From Branchiostoma belcheri (lineage: Eukaryota > Chordata > Leptocardii > Amphioxiformes > Branchiostomatidae), in NCBI RefSeq assembly GCF_001625305.1, contig NW_017803943.1, positions 2,215,481-2,279,480 on the forward strand: 64,000 bases of DNA, written 5' to 3'. A program made the position numbers and the translations under genes. Every line of letters starts with the position of its first letter. The stretch's first letter is position 1. Under the pieces are notes generated by a model. It did not search any database and was not told the DNA's origin. It saw only the letters and a list, made by a program, of their open reading frames with translations. Positions 1-12,400 of the stretch are shown piece by piece.

Positions 1-464
1 CAAGGTATTATTCTGCATCACCCATATTAGTCCCAGCCCTACCAACAATTCCAACATCTAAAGTCTGGTTCTCCAGTTCTATACAAAACCTGGCTGCCCA
101 TGTCCTTAGGCTCTGTCTTGGGAGAAAGAATACAAAACTAGAAAGTTCAATACCCACATGAGAAAAACATGAGAAAATTTGCTGTCCCTAAACAAAAAAC
201 ATTATCATTGGAAGGAGGAGCACATCCCTTTCCTTCCACTGCCTTGTACCTAGCTTCCCATTTTAAACCTACCAGTAGGTGGAGGGAGGAAAGTCATTTA
301 AAGTGCCTTTCCCAAGGTCACAATGTCTGGTCAGGAGTGCCATAAATTGAACCAATATACCATGTTTGTTGGCCTAGCTTCTTGTCCATTCAACATCACA
401 GAAATGGTGAATGTTATATGGAAATATAAGAAAAAACATGCAGCAGTTTGTATTAGTTTTGTAC

Positions 465-3400
465 CTTTTTTGCTTTTCTTCTTGTCCCTGCGTTTGTTCT
501 GGTCCTCTAGCTGCTGTGCCTCCACCTGCATGTCATGCATCTGTGCCAGGACGGCCGGGTCGTTACCACCGCTCTGTAGGTACGCCAGACGCATCGCGCT
601 ATGGGAAGGGACAACAAACTTACATTATTCACATTTACTAACACAGATAACATACAGATTCCTTAACAATATTCACAACAGAAATGAAATACAGACTCCT
701 TAACTTCTATTGCAGGAATTATGCTTTTTGATGACATAACAGTATCTGCTATCCTAATTTGAATACTACATATATTGAGAGCCTGTTGACCAGCTCTAAC
801 ACATACATTTTGTGACAGAATATCAATTGAAAGTACTTTTTATGGGTTCACCACACCACGAAGTGGTGTGGTGAAACCATATTGCTTTTTCTGATGTTTC
901 TTCTTCTTCTCCTTCTCCTCCTCCTTCTCCTCCTGCCATATCTTTAAATGGATTCAGCTTCTTCATTTTAGGGCCTAAGGTCCTGAAATTTGGTATGGAG
1001 GTACAGTGGGCAAATACCCCTAGGCGTTTTTTAAATTATTGTGATACAGGCTTTTAGAATGGTTTTATTTGAGTTTTTTGGCTGTGTAATAGCTAATGTA
1101 TTACTGTGTAAGTGTGCAGTGTTTACCACATTTGGACATGAGTCATCACAATGGCATGCAAGGCATCAACCAATAGGCATGCAGCTTTTCTCACTGCTTA
1201 ATTATTGGATCAATCCGCCAATGACGTCATCACACCCCATATAAGGGGCTGATAGCCCATTCACTCTGTGCATTTACTGAAAACATCCCCCCGGACCGGT
1301 CGGAGTTGCAGCGTCGTGGAGGTCTACCGTCCGACCAGCACGACAGCGTTTCGACAAGGAAGGAAGCACGGAGCGGAGACCGGAGTGCCTGGGGGAGAAC
1401 TGCAAGGATTCTCGCTGACCAGTTTGGTCAAGGTTTGGCTAGTGTAGACGGTAGTGAGAGTCCAGAATTTTCGGCGTGTTTTTTGTGGCGCCACGGTTAG
1501 CAGGTAGGGCAGGCGTGCCTTCTAGAGTGAGTTCGGTTTTTCTTAGAGGGAGAGTTTAGTTTTGGCTGTCAGTGTGTTGTTTTTTGTTTTCTTTTTCGCA
1601 CCTCAAGCTTAGTAGAGGTTTTGGGGGTAGATTTTTGAGGGTTTGTTGGGTGCGTGAGCTTTCGTGTTGGAATTTTCCGTGAGCAGGCGTTACACGTGGT
1701 CCTCCACACCTGGGTCATTTGCATTTGAATGGTGGAGGCATTTTTCTTTTGTCTGCTGGTTTTGGGGTGGTGATTGTTTTAGCAGGGATTGGGTACCTGA
1801 GTGGAGTCTCAGGCCTTGCTGGTTCGCCGCTTGGTCCTTTGGCTGTACGGGGCATCTCTTCCCGCTATGGTGGGGACTCCCTCGGGTGGGTAGTGTAAGT
1901 TTTGCAGTGGGATTGGCGTCTTTTATGAATTGGCATTCTTTGCACATGTAGATATGACGCCACGAGCACCAAGACTACCTACCGCGGGAATGCAGGATGC
2001 CGAACAGCAGGGAGTGAGACCAGCGGCTCCTCAACAGCAGGGTATCCGTCCTCCAGCCCCGTACTCAGCAGTGTGCGACAACCGCAGCAGCAGGTTCCGC
2101 CGCCGCCAGTGATAAATTTACAGCAGCAGTTTTAAGTGGTATCCGCAGGATCTTGGCGGGTTTTTTCCATGTGGGGTTTCACACGTGGGCATTTGCATTT
2201 GAATGGTCTAAGGAATCCGTGTAATTTTGTTGTTTTCGTAGGGTGGTTTAGTTGTTTGGTGTGAGCTCCCTCGGGCGGGTATTTTAAGTAATTTGCGGTA
2301 CGCTTCAGGTCTGAAGTTTTGTTTTGTTCTGTGCCTATTCAGTGATAGTGACTATAAAACTACCCACCGAGGACATGCGGAAGTGGACAACGACGACATG
2401 GACCGCAACTAACAACGACGCAGTTCCCGCCTCTACAGCGAGCTCCTCTACCGCAACAACATCAGCAGGACATACGGCACCTAGCTCTACAACATCTGCA
2501 GAGCGCACAGCAACCGGCTCTACAGCACTAGCAGCCAACCGGCTCCGCGACATCGGCAGAGCGGAAGGCAGCCGGGAGTTTTATGTTTGTTTCGTATTTT
2601 TCAGTATCCCCGACAGAGCGCTGTGCCGGCATTTCGTCTTCGCGGACACCTTTGGCAGGACGACCAGCACTTCAGCATTTACGTCGTGCATGTTGTGTTC
2701 GTCACTGTCCCTGCTTGAGTGTTCTTTGGCACACTCGGGTAGTGGCAGTCGAGCGGTTAAACACACATCACGGGCGGTGTGATCTTTTCGTCGTCATGGT
2801 GTGTTCGTCACTGTTCTCACTGGGGTGTTCTTTGGTACACTTCGGTGGGAGCAGTCGAGCGGTTAAACACACATGGCGGGCGGTGTGATCTTTTCGTCGT
2901 CATGGTGTGTTAGTCACTGTTCTCACTGGGGTGTTCTTTGGTACTACTTGGTGGGAGCAGTCGAGCGGTTAAACACACATGGCGGGCGGTGTGATCTTTC
3001 GTCGTGCATGTTGTGTTCGTCACTGTCCCTGCTTGAGTGTTCTTTGGCACACTCGGGTAGGGGCAGTCGAGCGGTAACACACATGGCGAGCGGTGTGATA
3101 TTTCGTCGTGCATGTTGTGTTCGTCACTGTCCCTACTTGAGTGTTCTTTGGTACACTCGGGTAGGGGCAGTCGAGTGGTAACACACATGGCGAGCGGTGT
3201 GATCTTTTCGTCGTGCATGTTGTGTTCGTCACCGTCCCTGCTTGAGTGTTCTTTGGCCCGGTTTGGGCGTTCACTCGGGTGAGGATGGTCGAGCGGTAAC
3301 ACACATGGCAAGCTGTGTGACTTTTAAGTCGTATATGTGGTGTTTGTCACTGTCCCTGTTTGAGGGGTCTCTGACACGGATTGGTGCGTACATTCACGAA

Positions 3401-6400
3401 TGGACAGTAAAGTGATAACACGCTTGACGAGCGTTACGTTGTGGTCTTTACGTCGTGCATGTGGCGTGTCACTGTCCCTGTTTGAGTGGTCTTTGGCGCG
3501 GCTTGGTGCGTATTTTCATGAAGGGACGGTCAAGTAGTAACACGCATGACGAGCGTTACGTTGTAGTCTTTACGTCGTGCTCGCGGTTTTATCACTGTCC
3601 CTGTCTGAGTGGTCTCTGGCACGGTGTTGGATGTACACTCGTGGGCGAACAGTCAAGTGATAACACACATAGACTTACGTCGTGCATGGGATATCCGGCG
3701 TTGTGCCTACACGAGTGGGCTTTGGCACGTTGCTTGGGTGTACACACACGGGTGGTGGATACGACAAGCGTCAACACGACGAGCGGTGGGACCTATACGT
3801 TTGGCACGCTGGGTGCATCGTTGTCCCCGGGTTAGGATCCTTGGCAGTGGTTATGCAAACGCTGGATAAGCGGTCGATGAGCGGTAACACACAAAGAGCA
3901 GTGAAGGTCCCACCTCGTACATGATGTGCGCAGTGTAGTGGTCGGAGAACACTGGCTGGCAGAACAGTAGCACGCAAGATGATAGGTATGGTGTGACATT
4001 GGACATGTTGTGGTCCTCGAGGTTATTGATGAAGTGGTACCGGTCTTTCGCACGTTTCGGGTGGACACTTGTTTATTTAGGGTTGGTGAGCGGCAACGCT
4101 TATGACGAGTGGTGTAAGTGTCATCGTTGCGCACGTTTTCGCCGGTAGCGTACATGACGAGCGCTGCGTGTTTTATGTCGGACAGGTTGTGTTCATCTTA
4201 GTGTTAGGTGAAGTGACCCGCACCTCGTGTTAACGGGGATGTTCATACGGCGAGCCTGAAAGAATACGTGTCAGGCATGTTGTGTTCGCCAGTGTGCGTA
4301 GTTGGGTAACGTGGAGGCAGTGTAACATACAGGCTTACTGGGGGACAGATGAGCGTCAACGCATCTCTCGACCATTACAAAGATTACGTTTGTGTGCGTA
4401 ATGGTCATCATTGTCTCATGACCAGTTGGTGTTCTTTAACACGTTCAGCACGAACATAGACTGGGGACACAGATTGGTAACACACTTGACGAGAGGTTCA
4501 GAACCCAGGATAGTGCACGTCAGTGTAAGTAGTAGGAGATGTGGCCACTTGAGGGGTAACACGCAGGATATGAACTTCATGCAGATCTTAAGGCGGGTCG
4601 ATGTTGGTTAGAGTCACTTAGACGATGTCCACTATGTAGTAGTTCGAGCGAGCTCTAGATGATTGAAATTTCGTTAGCACCTGTTAGTGCGAGCACACAC
4701 CGAAGGGTGACCGAGTATGAAGGCACGTGCACACGGCAAGCTTTATAGAAGTTAAGTGGTGCAGGTGTAATTTTGCTGAATTTCCTCAAGGGAGTGGTTG
4801 ACACATGCTAGTCCAAGCACTCATAGAGAGGCAAGTTAAGTGACCAGCAACGCCATTCTCAGATGCGCCCGTCTCCCACACCGTATTTTAACGGGAATTA
4901 GTGAGGGGATTGTTTTAGGGTGGAAATGGCACGACCAAAGGGTGGTTTAATAAAGGTGTCAGAATAAATTGGTGCAGTGGGTTTCCCATGCAGCCGCTGA
5001 TTTCGAGAACAAAGTGCACCGAGTGTCTTGGATAATACATGGTAACAAGGTACGGGAACTACGTTTGGATAAGGGAGTATGCAACGATGCTACATCTGTA
5101 AACTGTGACGGATTGGGAAGGTTGAAGTCCCCAGTGAACTAGTTCTCAGTGAATTTTACTGGTGATATTCCTGGCGACCGGATAGAGAATTATCAGATCG
5201 GGACAGGGCGTTATTAAAGGAAGCCGAGCCGTGTCAGAGGTCATGGGGAATGTAACAAGGCTATTGGTCAAACGGCGACTCTACGGTAATAGAGCAAAGA
5301 AGAAGTCGCCAATCATTGACTTGGAGGATTGTTCCAAAGCTAACAAGGAGTCATTAAGCGCTCAAGTGGAAATGAACGACCCGCAGTCACTTTTGTTTAC
5401 TGTCAGTAGGTTAAAACATGCATTCGAGACCCAGGGAGTGTAGAGAAGAAAATGGTGGCGCTCGAATCTAGTATAAAGTGAGAACATCTCAAACAGCTGA
5501 AGAACGAGTCATTCATCGTGTGAAAGGATGTGTGGACAAGGACGAGGTTGAAGCAAAATCTTTTCAGAAGGTAATCTTTGGGTCTGGTACCGTGAGACCG
5601 GAAATCCTGGCCTCGGTGATCACTCGTACAAGTTCCACGTGACAAAGGAAAGATCGGCGAGAGAGGTGTACATATGTACATGGGCAGAGGATCAGAAAGG
5701 ACTCAATCGAAGTAGTCTTCTTTTCGGGGTGATAATCACAGGTTTAGGCAGGGAAAAGCGACTGTTGCACTCAAATTGCGATCAAGAGCTCCAAGCTTGA
5801 ATCAAGAACGTGGGGCAGATTAAGAATGGGGAGGTATAGATACTTTAGGTTAGGAAAATAGGTTGGACGAAAGGCTTGTACGAGAAAGATTTTAAGTGGT
5901 CATGTCTCCCTCACGGAGCAATTCCCGAGCAATCTTGAGGAGGTTTCGGTGGCCAACTATGTGTTACGGGAGGGACAAAGGTCCCAGGCAACCCCTTTGC
6001 AATGGGTAACGCTTTCCTGAAGTTCCGGTGGAAACTGAAGCTTAAAGAAAGAAATAAATGTTCAAGGGGTGTGCTATCTCTCCGAGTCATGCGGCCGAAA
6101 CAGAGGGCAGAAGAATGATTAAGTTAGGGTGGTTTGTAAGGATTGTAACCCGACACTACTTGCGAAAGCAAACCAGTATTGTAGTCAGGGAAACCCGCAG
6201 TTTGGTTTCTATGTGGGGTAGGCGGTGAAGGTATATATGCAGGTGTCGTCAAGGGTATACGTAGCACCTTGTGGGCATAGACCAGGGTCAGGGCCCAGGA
6301 AAAGTCATTTCAACTAGAAAGGCCAATATTTGCTTTGGAGCAAATATAGCGATGGGTTCACCACATTTTACCACATGGCAGGGAAAGAATGAGAAACACA

Positions 6401-9400
6401 AGGGAAAACAATGCTTTACATTGATATAACTATAGTATGAAGTAACATACAACTAAGACTACAACAGTTGGATAGCTATTCCCTACATTATTGGTTAGGA
6501 TTGCATAATGCAAACTGTTGATTTTCAAGATAAAAAGAAGCGTTCATAGCCCGCATTCCAATGCTGGAGCAGGAAAGCTTAAAATACCTACCAAAACACT
6601 TGAATACAGACATACTGTCAGTATGGCATGGCTCTGTGCAGGTGTAAATGAAGTTAAGCCAGTTAAATCCCAACAGCCAATCAGCAAGGAGAATAGAGGA
6701 AAGCTGCATGCCTATTGGTTGATGCCTTGCATGCCATTGTGATGACTCATGTCCAAATGTGGTAAACACTGCACACTTACACAGTAATACATTAGCTATT
6801 ACACAGCCAAAAAACTCAAATAAAACCATTCTAAAAGCCTGTATCACAATAATTTAAAAAACGCCTAGGGGTATTTGCCCATTGTACCTCCATACCAAAT
6901 TTCAGGACCTTAGGCCCTAAAATGAAGAAGCTGAATCCATTTAAAGATATGGCAGGAGGAGAAGGAGGAGAATCATCAGCAAAGACAATATGGTTTCACC
7001 ACACCACTTCGTGGTGTGGCGAACCCATAAATATCGGCAAGTGTGCCGCAGAGCGATACGATGATACCTTCCTGTTATCGTGTTGAAATTATCATCAACG
7101 GGAAAGGGGAGCAGTTGGGATTGCTCCAAAGAGAGTTAACAACAAGAGTGGGGGTAGACTATGCGGGTGGCCTAGAGCCGGTTCCTGACACATCAGAAAG
7201 GACTCGTATTACTCTTCCATCTGCGTTAGAGGATTGACCTGCAGCGCACAGTAAAGATAAACCAATACCTTCCGATTTGGAAGACAACGAGGTAGTTGTT
7301 CTAGAGGGTGCACAGTTTGGGGTAAGTTAAAGAAGGAAAGTGAATGGTTTCAGCAGCTCGAGATATCATTGTGAACGGACGCATATCTGGAAAGTTTTGC
7401 GTAGAATGGCAAGGGTATACGACTCCAACACTCAAGGGAAGATTTTTCACAGCTATGGTTGGGTATGTACTGATGTATGGTCACGAGATTAGCACACGAA
7501 AGTGCTTAGGTACTCGAATGTTAAGGAGAGCGCTGAACGTGGTGCGGGAGAATCATGGGAGGAACTCAGGTTCTTATAGAGACTCCACGGGCGGTCGGAT
7601 AAGATAAGGATAAGAAGTACTGGGATCGATGGATACTACGAGGAACACTCAGGCCGGGCCGATGGCATGCGAAGTAGTATTATGGGAACCAACCCATAGC
7701 AAATGAATCTTTGTCAGACAGCGCACAACATTTGGGAATTTTAAGATCCTGAAGAAAGAGGTTGGCCTCAGTCCATCCGGTCGAAAGAAAGATGAACAGT
7801 ACAATGGGATATATCGCCTCATGTCTGACATAGGATATTTGAGACGGTCTGTTTAAAGGAGAATACGCCTTGTGGTATAGAGGAGATATTAGTGTGGGAA
7901 TGAGTATGGGGTTTTGAGTAAAGAGGTGACAGGGAAAGGTGGATATGAGATGGGATAGACGGAAGAGAGGAGCGACGTAGGCACTGCTCCATAACTCATT
8001 AAGGATGATCCAGTGATTACGCAGTGTGAATAGTATACTTTTCTCACTGCTTAATTATTGGATCAATCCGCCAATGACGTCATCACACCCCATATAAGGG
8101 GCTGATAGCCCATTCACTCTGTGCATTTACTGGAAACATCCGCCCTCCGGGGAGTGCGGTGGAGACAGGTCCCTGAAGCAGTGAGCGGGAGGAAGGTCGA
8201 AGCCAGCTTGAACACAGCAGGCACTTTTGATTCCCCCCCACACCCCACCCTGATAATAATAAGTGGATATGAAGGGACTTGTTTTCATCGCGCGACTCCG
8301 GCACTGCTCCATAACTCATTAAGGATGATCCAGTGATTACGCAGTGTGAATAGTATACTTTTCTTCACTGCTTAATTATTGGATCAATCCGCCAATGACG
8401 TCATCACACCCCATATAAGGGGCTGATAGCCCATTCACTCTGTGCATTTACTGGAAACATCCGCCCTCCGGGGAGTGCGGTGGAGACAGGTCCCTGAAGC
8501 AGTGAGCGGGAGGAAGGTCGAAGCCAGCTTGAACACAGCAGGCACTTTTGATTCCCCCCACACCCCACCCTGATAATAATAAGTGGATATGAAGGGACTT
8601 GTTTTCATCGCGCGACTCCGGCACTGCTCCATAACTCATTAAGGATGATCCAGTGATTACGCAGTGTGAATAGTATACTTTCCTCTATTCTCCTTGCTGA
8701 TTGGCTGTTGGGATTTAACTGGCTTAACTTCATTTACACCTGCACAGAGCCATGCCATACTGACAGTATGTCTGTATTCAAGTGTTTTGGTAGGTATTTT
8801 AAGCTTTCCTGCTCCAGCATTGGAATGCGGGCTATGAACGCTTCTTTTTATCTTGAAAATCAACAGTTTGCATTATGCAATCCTAACCAATAATGTAGGG
8901 AATAGCTATCCAACTGTTGTAGTCTTAGTTGTATGTTACTTCATACTATAGTTATATCAATGTAAAGCATTGTTTTCCCTTGTGTTTCTCATTCTTTCCC
9001 TGCCATGTGGTAAAATGTGGTGAACCCATCGCTATATTTGCTCCAAAGCAAATATTGGCCTTTCTAGTTATGACTGTAACAGTTACTGAGGTACTGAGAT
9101 GTTATGTGCTTTACAAATAGCCAAACTGACCTTATTTCTGAGACCAGGGAGCCATTCTGGAAAGGGATCCCAACAAACTCTGTTTGTACCCCACTGTCAG
9201 GACGGTGTTCTGCTGCTTTCCTGTGGAAAAAAAAACAATATTACTTACAAATACTTTCTGTAACAAGCATTTGAAATACATGACTCATACACATAAATCA
9301 GAATATGACACAGATGCCTGCGATCACTATCTTACCCTGGATTATTAATTATACAGGATTGTATTCAGAACCTTGTAGATTACTCAAATTGATAATCATC

Positions 9401-12400
9401 TATTGAATAATGTTAGGTTAAAACAGTTTCTAATAGTGAAAGGTTAGTAATGACAAGAATCTCTAGTACCCCAAAGATAAACAGGTACAACAGGAAACAG
9501 GAAAGACTGGAGTAGAAGACTGTGAATGGCCCTATATAAACCATTTTATCAACATAGAACACAAGAAAACCAACTCATCCCAACTCAGACCCCACAAACC
9601 TGTACTGCAGATAACTATATCCACCACTGCTGCCTCTATCCCTCCACTGACTGTGTTTCTCAAGTCGGTTCTTCATACTTAGAACCCACTGATCTAGCAA
9701 GTCTTTTGGACCATGACCTTTCCTATGCTTCCAACGTCTTTTTAACTTCTTTTTTCTAATCCTTCCATCTTGTCCTTGCTCAGCAGTTTCATCCCTCTCT
9801 AATTCTTTGCTATCTTCATCTCTCTGTCCCTCACTGTCTCTTTCTCCTTCCTCCTCTATAGTAAAAAGTAGTTCTGATGATGTCACTTCGTCTTCTGTCT
9901 CTACACTGTCTGCATCATCCTCTTCCTGTGCTTCTGCTCCCTCAACTTTCCTCAACTGACTTTGACCTCTGAGCTGATTTAGAAATGCCTTCATTTCTTC
10001 TGAGTATGCTTCTGCTACTTCTTCTTTTTCTTCTTTAACATCCATGTCTTTTTCCTTGCTTTTGGCCTGTAGGTCACCAGAGCCTAATGATATGGAGTCC
10101 ATCTTTGCTAGCAAGTCCGTATCTACTCTACTTGTCATGATCTCTAGCTGTTCATCGTCTAAGGACTCGGCTTTAAGATGGCTGACATCTGTAGAGGTGT
10201 CTTCCAGCACTGTGTGTACGTACTCACTGGGTGACACATGCAGTAAGAGAGATGTGGGAGAATTTAGAGTGAAGAGTTTGAAAGCACTCTAGTAACTAGC
10301 ACAACTTCAGCACCAAGGACAGTAGCAATAGGTAATGGGAAAGCAAGCATCTTCAACTGAGGTGAAGCATATTGCAAGTTCTTACTAGCTCAATTCGGCT
10401 TTGCTACAGCTTGTGTTCATAGCCAACCACACCAGGTCATCTGTACTCTACTCAATAAGTGTGCTGGGTTCTTTTATGTTCAGAGGTTTGGTGCTAGAGC
10501 CTAGAGGTTTCTGCCTTGGATTGCATTACCGATTGCATGGGAACATATAAGGATATTGAAATGTACCAGTAGCTGTAATTTGATTGTGAATATCAAAATG
10601 AAAATAGGTGAATGCAGGAATAAGAGAGGAACTTCGAAAAGAAGAAAAGAATGAATAGGGATTATTTGAAGATAAAAGCGAAGTTGAAGATAAAAACTAC
10701 TCAGCTGCTAAAAAATTGCAGATAAGGTGTCCACAACAAAAATTCAGGTTCCTACCTTGCCTCCTCCTGCAGATTGTTAAGATGTGACTTGAGTTGTTCC
10801 AGAGTCTCCTGGTTGCGTTTCTCCTGCTCCCTGAGTTCCTTCACCATGTCCTCCACGCTGGGCTGGTCACTGGCAGGCTGCGGCGGGATCGGCTGGTTAC
10901 CCAGGTCCTGCAGCCGCCGACGGATTTCTGACAGGTGACATCAATGATAGTTAAAACAACTCTGCTTGGCTATGAGCAGTTATCTTTACATACATGGTAT
11001 TTGCATGCATAGAATGTGAAAAGGTTCCTCATGTTCATAAATGTGCTTTTACCTGCCAATAAATATCTTTTCCAATACATTTTTTGGCATGCGCACGACT
11101 GCCCTGTGTCTGTCCATTTTGTGACTAGACAGGAAACTTAGTTCTCTTTGGAGTTTAAGAAGAAGAGAAGGGATATTATCCTTGAATACTTGACCTTAAA
11201 TGATACGTTATGCTGAACTGCTAAGCATATTACCGGGAGGGGGAGGGCATATGTTCTGGACTTTTATTAGGCACATTACATTTTGCCAATGTGCTATTTA
11301 TCCAGACCTTCTCTCTGCCGCTCCAGTTCCCTGTTCCTGTTCTGGATCTCTCCCAGCTGTTTCCCATGATGCTCTGCTAGTCTCCTGAGCTGCTCCGTGT
11401 GGTCGTTCTTCCTGGGGCTGGCCTGCTCATCCTGTAACAGACACAGTCATTGGTTAACTCATAGACCAAATCTGTAAACTACAATCTCATAGGCTGTAGT
11501 TTCTTACTTCTGGGGCTGGCCTGCTCATCCTGTAACAGGTACAGTTATTGGTTAATTAATACACCAAATCTGTAAACTGCAATCTGATAGGCTGTAGAAT
11601 CTTCCTGCGGCTGGCCTGCTCATCCTATATCAGGCATGTTCATTGGTTAATTCAAATGCCAAATCTATAAACTACAATGTGATACTAGTAAGCTGTAGAA
11701 TCTTACTTTCTACCTACCTTTACCTTCTGAATGAATCGTTTAGTAACCGTGTTAAAAAGGGAATACCGGTAGACAAGTCCCTTTTAATTACTTGTTTTAA
11801 TCTTGATAGTTCTGTTTCTGCTACAAAGCGATTGTTTTGTCTTATAAATACTGATTTAGAAATAAATGCAAAGAAACTCGCCCTCTAACTATGATTCATT
11901 CCCCCTCCAGGATAACATTGATAGTAGCCCCAGTAACCATGGTTACAGTGGTGATGCTAAACTGGGCCATCATAAAGTGATCAATCATCCATGACAGGTA
12001 ATCAATAAGTGATAAGTGCGGGATCGCTTAGCAACCAACAACAGGGTCATTAGGGACACTCAATACAGCTCAAGTGGGCTGTACTATTGAGTGTATGTTT
12101 GGGCAGATATTTTAGTTTTGGGGGAATTTCTTTGACTGTTGCCATGGAGATGTCATTTATCATGATTGTGTTCAGAGGTAATGAGTTTGTATGTTGTTAA
12201 TTTGCTTGAGAATTTAGAATTTCTGTCTGATATTTTTTCCTTGTGAGATTTGATTTTAACTCTTTGGAATTTGTACAACGCTTTGCATGACCACTGCAAC
12301 CAGTATATCCTATGTTTTTATTACCTAGCTTTAATGCTTCTTGTATGCAACACACCTTTATCATTTATTTACTGGTACATGATAAAACAACTGTAGACAG

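Larger units (their letters stand above)
1189..8037 (+). mobile_element. 6.8-kb TIR element of unassigned superfamily, inserted in the element above
   Basis: The 5' end is TCTCACTGCTTAATTATTGG; the reverse complement of the 3' end contains TTCACACTGCGTAATCACTG, so the ends are imperfect inverted repeats of about 28 bases. A four-base CTTT flanks it on both sides (1185-1188, 8038-8041), and the intact copy of the target element has one CTTT there. The interior holds a short promoter-like 5' segment, a duplicated ~430-base block, a ~2-kb tandem array, a long stretch with only scattered coding-like pieces (about 5.2-5.7 and 7.3-7.9 kb) and a second copy of the Helentron-like element. No transposase or polymerase motif was recognised, so I treat it as an old, non-functional or non-autonomous element. 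Base composition is more GC-rich than the surrounding intron. Confidence 0.55.
839..9069 (+). mobile_element. Helentron/HINE-like non-autonomous element, split by a later insertion
   Basis: The two halves are 839-1188 and 8678-9069. Joined, they are the reverse complement of the intact copy at 6313-7031. Near the 5' end lies TGGGTTCACCACACCAC with a local hairpin around 852-876, then a CTT/CTC microsatellite. Near the 3' end lies an inverted match (GTGGTGAACCCA), then a stem-loop (ATATTTGCT/AGCAAATAT), then CTAG before T. Subterminal inverted repeats, a terminal hairpin and no clear target duplication fit Helitron or Helentron-associated elements. A MITE is the alternative. No coding content was seen. 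It sits in a CCDC17 intron that would otherwise be about 300 bases long. Confidence 0.6.

Noticed and set aside
1041-1244. Open frame MIQAFRMVLFEFFGC..., also on the minus strand at 6488-6847
   Set aside because: It is the same repeat read in two copies; it crosses an insertion border in one of them and has no recognisable domain.
2682-3900. CRISPR-like array or repeat-domain protein
   Set aside because: Units are whole-length diverging copies without distinct spacers, and the open frames shift between frames; it is a eukaryotic minisatellite.
5231-5443. 70-codon frame in the TIR element (MSEVMGNVTRLLVKRRLYGN...)
   Set aside because: No recognisable domain and surrounded by non-coding text; cannot be supported as a gene.
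1189-8360. LTR retrotransposon or split-direct-repeat (DIRS/Ngaro-like) structure
   Set aside because: Only the first ~105 bases of the left end match the right-hand units, which rules out paired LTRs. The ends are inverted repeats and are flanked by CTTT, so a TIR element with short derivatives explains the layout better. No reverse transcriptase or recombinase motif was seen.
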